In this document: positions 6,173 to 9,890 of the stretch, in pieces | Layout: every line of letters begins with the position of its first letter | How positions within the stretch are numbered: position 1 is the stretch's first letter | Assembly (NCBI GenBank): GCA_017561105.1 | Contig: JAFZDR010000135.1 | Span: 1 to 9,890, forward strand | Direction: 5' to 3' | Source of the DNA: Alistipes sp. | GTDB taxonomy: Bacteria; Bacteroidota; Bacteroidia; Bacteroidales; Rikenellaceae | Length of the DNA stretch: 9,890 nt | The notes under the pieces: model-generated | The model's database searches: none | Told to the model about the DNA's origin: nothing | Seen by the model: only the letters and a program-made list of their open reading frames with translations | Translations under genes and position numbers: made by a program

Positions 6173-6673
6173 ATGTCTGAAAGCATGAAAAAAACGGAGT
6201 TTACTCAGCAGGATCGCGAGTTTATGCAGATGGCTATTGATCTCTCCATAGAGAGCGTAGCTAATGGCGGAGGCCCTTTCGGAGCAGTGATAGTACGCAA
6301 CGGAGATGTTATCGCCACAGGCTCAAACCGGGTAACAAAGAGCTGCGACCCTACGGCCCATGCCGAGGTGAGCGCCATTCGTGAGGCTTGCGCCAAGGAG
6401 CAGAACTTTAAGTTGGAGGGTTGCACATGCTATACCTCTTGCGAGCCATGTCCGATGTGCCTAAGCGCACTATATTGGGCGGGCATTTCGCGAATAGTGT
6501 ACGGCAACACCAAGGAGGATGCCAAGGCTATAAATTTTGACGATTCGTTCATCTACGATGAGATTGCAAAGCCTTATGAGCAGCGAAAGATACCTTGTCA
6601 GAACCTGATGCGCAAAGAGGCACTTGCCGGATTTCGCGCCTGGAGCGAGAAGGAGGATAAAGTAGAGTATTAA
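6173..6673 (+). CDS. guaD: Guanine deaminase, cytidine deaminase fold
   Basis: This 166-residue cytosolic enzyme should convert guanine to xanthine and ammonia. It belongs to the cytidine/deoxycytidylate deaminase fold, not the amidohydrolase type. Zinc and catalytic residues are HAE (His63, Glu65) and PCPMC (Cys93, Cys96), after the conserved GGPFGAVIV (32-41). Beyond the shared core, the C-terminal part carries FDDSFIYDEIAKP (122-134) and ends in Tyr166. Both match Bacillus subtilis guanine deaminase, whose swapped C-terminal segment helps build the active site, with an offset of ten residues. This separates it from tRNA adenosine deaminase TadA. The start is ATG 6173; Met5 (6185) is an alternative. 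First gene of the plus-strand run, 12 nt before the permease. Confidence 0.9.
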   Translation: MSESMKKTEFTQQDREFMQMAIDLSIESVANGGGPFGAVIVRNGDVIATGSNRVTKSCDPTAHAEVSAIREACAKEQNFKLEGCTCYTSCEPCPMCLSALYWAGISRIVYGNTKEDAKAINFDDSFIYDEIAKPYEQRKIPCQNLMRKEALAGFRAWSEKEDKVEY

Positions 6674-6685
6674 CCAAACAGACAA

Positions 6686-7909
6686 GTGAGAAACCTCGCC
6701 CGACATATCGCCCACCGCGCCACACAATCGCAAAATGCGATGGTGCGCATCGCTACGGCTGCCGTGGCGATAAGTATCGCCGTTGCGGTTATCACATTGT
6801 CGGTGATTTTTGGTTTCAAGGAGCAGATCTCGACACTCATATCGAGCACCGTGGCAGATATAACCATATCGAGCCCGTATGCCAAGCGACAACCCGAGCT
6901 CCACCCTATACCCGATAACGACTCTCTTCGCACCCTTATCCTATCGGTGAGAGAGGTATCGCATATCGAGCGCTACATCTTGCGCAGCGGTGTCGTTCGA
7001 GGTGAGCAGGGTGCCGCAGGTATTGCATTGAAGGGTATCGGAACAGAGGCCGACACCTCGCTTATCGCAGAGCGATTGGAGAGTGGTACAATGCCTCGAA
7101 TAGAGGAGGCTCGACGCAAGGAGATACTCCTATCAAAGAGCATTGCATCGCAAATCGGAGCAACGGCGGGCAGTCGCATCGAGTTGCTTATCTTGGAGAA
7201 TGACACCCCTCGTCGCGAGGTTTTCAAGGTGTGTGGAGTGTATCGCTCGGCGCTCGGCGAAACGGGTGCAGAGTTGGCTCTTACCGACATTCGTAACCTA
7301 CAAAAGCTGAATAATTGGGAGCCGTCGCAAATTACGGGATATGGCTGCCGAGTACACAACAGCGAGTTTGCAGAGCAGTGTGCCGAACTTATAAATTTGC
7401 GACTTATGTATGAGTACGAAGGCGACGATAATATCGGTGCCGTGAGCGCACAAGAGGAGCACGCCGTAATCTTTGGCTGGCTCGAAACCCACAACATCAA
7501 CGCCGCCGTTATACTTACGATTATGTTAATTGTCGCAATTTTCAATATGGTTACTGCATTGTTGATTTTGGTTTTGGAGCGCACCCGAATGGTTGGAGTA
7601 CTCAAATCGCTCGGAATGCAGAACAGCATGTTGCGACGCATATTTACCTATCGCGCAATACAGATTATCGCAAAGGGTGTAGTCATAGGCAACACTTTGG
7701 CCTTGGCGATGCTTCTGCTGCAGAAGTATCTTCACATCGTCAAGCTCGACGAAACAGGCTATTTCCTATCGGAAGTTCCCGTATCGCTTGGCGCAGGTTG
7801 GATTGTGGGTATAAACCTGCTCTTTGTGGCGATAATTGTCGTAGCGATGTACCTTGCGACCTCGATTGTCAGTCGCATAAAGGTGGCAGAAGCGATAAAA
7901 TACAACTAA
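6686..7909 (+). CDS. FtsX/LolC-E-type ABC transporter permease
   Basis: This 407-residue inner-membrane protein has the MacB/LolC-E layout: a first membrane helix at about 20-42, a large periplasmic domain (about 45-265), then three helices at about 272-297, 325-345 and 369-393. The conserved cytoplasmic loop after helix 2 reads LERTRMVGVLKSLGM (297-311), the coupling segment typical of FtsX-domain permeases. Such proteins release lipoproteins to the outer membrane or move other envelope substrates with a separate ATPase. No ATPase gene is in this window, so the substrate is unresolved. Translation starts at GTG 6686, 12 nt after guaD; the next internal Met is residue 19 and would cut the conserved RHI start. 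Confidence 0.9.
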   Translation: MRNLARHIAHRATQSQNAMVRIATAAVAISIAVAVITLSVIFGFKEQISTLISSTVADITISSPYAKRQPELHPIPDNDSLRTLILSVREVSHIERYILRSGVVRGEQGAAGIALKGIGTEADTSLIAERLESGTMPRIEEARRKEILLSKSIASQIGATAGSRIELLILENDTPRREVFKVCGVYRSALGETGAELALTDIRNLQKLNNWEPSQITGYGCRVHNSEFAEQCAELINLRLMYEYEGDDNIGAVSAQEEHAVIFGWLETHNINAAVILTIMLIVAIFNMVTALLILVLERTRMVGVLKSLGMQNSMLRRIFTYRAIQIIAKGVVIGNTLALAMLLLQKYLHIVKLDETGYFLSEVPVSLGAGWIVGINLLFVAIIVVAMYLATSIVSRIKVAEAIKYN

Positions 7910-7941
7910 TTTACGATTACAAGAAAAACAGACATAAAACG

Positions 7942-8649
7942 ATGAAAGACAGCAGCAAGGGAGAGATGGTACGCGGCATGTTCAACGACATTGCCCCTAC
8001 TTACGACAAGCTCAATCATATTCTATCATTCGACATCGACAAGTTGTGGCGCAAGCGAGTGGTACGCATAGTTCGCAAGCTCGGCGCAAAGCACATTATG
8101 GATATGGCAACCGGTACGGGTGATCTCGCCATAGCGCTGGCAAAGGGCATCGAAGGATCCTCTATCTATGGTGCCGACTTTTCGAGCGAGATGCTTGCCG
8201 TAGCCAAGCAGAAGATCGCCCAATTGCAGCTCTCGGAGCGCATTTCGCTTACCGAGTGTAATGCCGAGAATATTCCGCTCAAGGATGAGGCTGTCGATGC
8301 GGCAACCGTAGCCTTTGGCGTTCGTAATTTCGAAAACCAGGCCAAAGCCTTGACCGAGATGGCTCGCACAATTCGCAAGGGCGGACACCTTATTGTTTTG
8401 GAGTTCTCGAACCCAAGTTGTGCCTTTGTGCGTTGGTGCTACCGTCTGTACTCGCACCATATTCTTCCGGCAATAGGTCGTATGGTATCGAAACACTCTA
8501 CAGCCTACACCTATTTACCCGAGTCTATCGACCAGTTCGCCTCACCAAAGGCCTTCTCTGCCCTACTCAATGAGGTGGGATTTGAGAATATCGAGTGTCA
8601 CTCGCAGTCGATGGGTATCGCCCACATCTATGTAGCACAAAAAGCGTAA
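7942..8649 (+). CDS. menG: Demethylmenaquinone methyltransferase
   Basis: This 235-residue SAM-dependent enzyme (UbiE/MenG family) methylates demethylmenaquinone in the last step of menaquinone synthesis; in an organism of this phylum menaquinone is the expected quinone. Features in order: FNDIAPTYDKLNHILSF (14-30), the SAM-binding MDMATGTGDL (53-62), GADFS (77-81), the family signature FGVRNFEN (125-132), LEFSNP (153-158), and YLPESI (191-196). An in-frame extension back to 7798 overlaps the permease; the ATG at 7942 gives the usual family N-terminus and is 32 nt after the permease stop. It is followed 7 nt later by the lipoprotein gene. Confidence 0.97.
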   Translation: MKDSSKGEMVRGMFNDIAPTYDKLNHILSFDIDKLWRKRVVRIVRKLGAKHIMDMATGTGDLAIALAKGIEGSSIYGADFSSEMLAVAKQKIAQLQLSERISLTECNAENIPLKDEAVDAATVAFGVRNFENQAKALTEMARTIRKGGHLIVLEFSNPSCAFVRWCYRLYSHHILPAIGRMVSKHSTAYTYLPESIDQFASPKAFSALLNEVGFENIECHSQSMGIAHIYVAQKA

Positions 8650-8656
8650 CGGCAGG

Positions 8657-9166
8657 ATGAAGCGACTCTTCAAACATATATCGATTATTGCGGTAATTCT
8701 CGTTGCCACACTCGCCTTGGGCAGCTGTGCAAAGCAGGGTAACACGACACGCCAGCGCCGTCAGAAGTTCCAGGTTGTATCGCTCGACAAGGTGAGCGGC
8801 TCGCTGAGCGAGGGATGGCGCGTAACACTAACCGTAGCCAACAACACCTCGTCGAATATGCGCATAACCTCGGCAAGTGCCTTTGTGCGTTACAACGGAC
8901 GAAAAATTGGTCGCGTTGTTGTGGATGAGGAGATTTTACTGCCGCGTCGTCGCTGCTCGCAGGTGGAGGTTCCGCTACGCATAACACTATCGAACCCCAT
9001 AGCGGCAATTTCGCTCTTCAACAAGATACGCAAGGGCGACTACTCGGGCATTGGCGTAGATTACAATGTTGCAATAACGGCATTTGCATCGCACCGCATA
9101 TTCGAGCGCGAGAATGTTTCGCTCGAGGAGCTCGCTGCACAATTTAATTTCGGACTTAAAAAATAG
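8657..9166 (+). CDS. Small LEA-14-like lipoprotein
   Basis: This 169-residue protein has a lipoprotein signal peptide: basic start, hydrophobic stretch about 8-20, and lipobox LGSC with Cys24 as the lipidated residue. The mature part (about 38-150) resembles the LEA type 2 / water-stress beta-sandwich fold: a strand with LTVANNTSSNMRI followed by A-F-V-R-Y-N-G and then evenly spaced hydrophobic strands. That assignment comes from pattern only. The function is unknown; the likely location is the periplasmic face of the inner or outer membrane. It lies tightly between menG and the SPOR gene, with its TAG stop only 6 nt before the next ATG. Confidence 0.82.
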   Translation: MKRLFKHISIIAVILVATLALGSCAKQGNTTRQRRQKFQVVSLDKVSGSLSEGWRVTLTVANNTSSNMRITSASAFVRYNGRKIGRVVVDEEILLPRRRCSQVEVPLRITLSNPIAAISLFNKIRKGDYSGIGVDYNVAITAFASHRIFERENVSLEELAAQFNFGLKK

Positions 9167-9172
9167 GAGATA

Positions 9173-9658
9173 ATGAAGCGTATTTTAACCATTTTGGCAG
9201 TTGCATTTGCCATTCAGGCATCGGCACAAGATATCGTTCCAAATCAGGAGGAGAAGCCCCGCAAGAGTATCAAGGAGCAACTTCAATCGCCTGCACAGCG
9301 CGACTCGCTAACCACAATCAACCAGACGGTTACGATTACCGAGCAGGGCGATGCTGCGGCGATTGTCGAGAAGAGTTTGACCTCAGCTCCCAAGAGCATA
9401 AACGGCTATCGAATTGTTATCTTTATGAGCAATACCCAGACGGCTCGTCGCGATGCCGTAGCCGTTCAGGAGAGTTTCGCAGCACTCTTTCCGCAGGAGC
9501 AGTCATACCTGACCTACGAGAATCCATATTTCAAAGTGGCCGTAGGAAATTGTGCTTCGCAGGAGGAGGCGATGATATTGCTCGGCAGTCTGCGCAAGTC
9601 GTTCCCGAAGGCATTTATCATGCGCGAGGTGATAAATGTTGGCGAGTTCACTCGCTAA
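9173..9658 (+). CDS. Secreted SPOR-domain protein
   Basis: This 161-residue protein has a type I signal peptide (cleavage likely after ASA at 16-18). After a polar linker, residues about 78-153 form a SPOR-like domain: GYRIVIFMSN opens the first strand, TYENPYFKVAVGNCAS gives the second and third, and EEAMILLGSLRKSFPKAFIMR closes it. SPOR domains bind denuded peptidoglycan glycan strands, often at division sites; whether this one does is inferred. The sequence AGGAGA overlaps the preceding stop codon and stands 3 nt before the ATG, too close to be a good Shine-Dalgarno site. It is the last gene of the probable operon. Confidence 0.85.
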   Translation: MKRILTILAVAFAIQASAQDIVPNQEEKPRKSIKEQLQSPAQRDSLTTINQTVTITEQGDAAAIVEKSLTSAPKSINGYRIVIFMSNTQTARRDAVAVQESFAALFPQEQSYLTYENPYFKVAVGNCASQEEAMILLGSLRKSFPKAFIMREVINVGEFTR

Positions 9659-9702
9659 AATTGGCATTTTACCCCGTTTTACACTCTTTTTTGTGGCAAA
9701 AA

Positions 9703-9734
9703 TTTGTTTTACAACAAAGGATTACATAAATTTG
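9703..9734 (+). promoter_or_regulatory. Promoter of the terminal lipoprotein gene
   Basis: TTTG (9703-9706), a 20-nt spacer and TAAATTTG (9727-9734) form an exact Bacteroidota promoter. Transcription would start near 9740, about 34 nt before the ATG. A perfect 10-bp palindrome CAAATATTTG (9742-9751) falls at the start of the leader and could be an operator or chance. The rest of the 9659-9773 gap shows no hairpin terminator for the upstream operon. Confidence 0.82.
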
Positions 9735-9773
9735 TAGAGAGCAAATATTTGTTATAACTAAAAATTTACGACT

Positions 9774-9890
9774 ATGAAGAAGATTATGACATTGGCGATT
9801 ATCGCCCTCGCATCAGTTGCAATGGTAGCTTGTAGTGGACAGCCCAAGCAGAAGACTGGCGCTTGCGGTGAGCCTTGCTGCCAGCCAAAG
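9774..9890 (+). CDS. Cys-rich lipoprotein, N-terminal part only
   Basis: An ATG at 9774 opens a frame of 39 codons that runs off the window. It begins with a lipoprotein-type signal (MKKIMT, hydrophobic to about residue 19) and a lipobox-like MVAC with Cys20. The residues that follow are polar and carry three more cysteines in a short space (Cys31, Cys35, Cys36, in ACGEPCCQP). The family is not recognisable from this part. Clustered cysteines could bind metal or form disulfides, or be a tether ahead of a larger domain. The strong upstream promoter suggests good expression. Confidence 0.72.
   Translation, partial: MKKIMTLAIIALASVAMVACSGQPKQKTGACGEPCCQPK

Noticed and set aside
6173..6673. tRNA adenosine deaminase TadA as the identity of the deaminase
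   Set aside because: The HAE and PCPMC motifs are shared, but the FDDSFIY segment and terminal tyrosine are those of guanine deaminase.
6470..6904. Minus-strand open frame (144 codons) across guaD and the permease
   Set aside because: It spans the junction of two clear plus-strand genes and has no supporting promoter or motif.
7798..7941. N-terminal extension of MenG into the permease gene
   Set aside because: It would overlap the end of the permease in another frame; the ATG at 7942 gives the normal family N-terminus.
9659..9773. Intrinsic terminator after the SPOR gene
   Set aside because: There are T runs (for example near 9687-9692) but no G/C stem before them.

Overview
The window looks like an ordinary chromosomal segment of a Bacteroidales bacterium. 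A Rikenellaceae/Alistipes-type genome is my best guess, an inference from gene content and codon style. Supporting signs are promoters of the Bacteroidota form (TTTG, 19-21 nt, TAnnTTTG), start codons with A/T-rich leaders and no Shine-Dalgarno sequence, a menaquinone-type methyltransferase, and lipoprotein and SPOR families common in this phylum. All complete reading frames look intact.

Left half, minus strand, in transcription order: a YugP-like membrane zinc peptidase (5310-6062), an alkaline phosphatase 24 nt downstream (3843-5285), a 236-nt gap filled by two copies of a palindromic repeat, a PAP2-family membrane phosphatase (2995-3606), lysyl-tRNA synthetase lysS (1248-2975), a 267-nt gap rich in inverted repeats, triose-phosphate isomerase tpiA (225-980) with a clear intrinsic terminator, and the first 14 codons of a probable queA (1-42). 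yugP and the phosphatase look cotranscribed from a good promoter at 6105-6137. lysS has its own strong promoter inside the 3' end of the PAP2 gene.

Right half, plus strand: a compact run of guanine deaminase guaD, an FtsX/LolC-E-type ABC permease, menG/ubiE, a small LEA-14-like lipoprotein and a SPOR-domain protein, with gaps of 12, 32, 7 and 6 nt. This is a probable operon mixing purine salvage, quinone synthesis and envelope functions. After a 115-nt gap carrying a textbook promoter, a Cys-rich lipoprotein gene begins and runs off the window.

I see no phage, CRISPR, insertion sequence, tRNA or rRNA, and no convincing new multi-gene system. The most unusual material is intergenic: a 125-bp imperfect palindrome (3719-3843) with an internally shortened sister copy beside it (3642-3707), two arrays of 7-bp repeats placed at or just before start codons, and a stack of inverted repeats upstream of tpiA.
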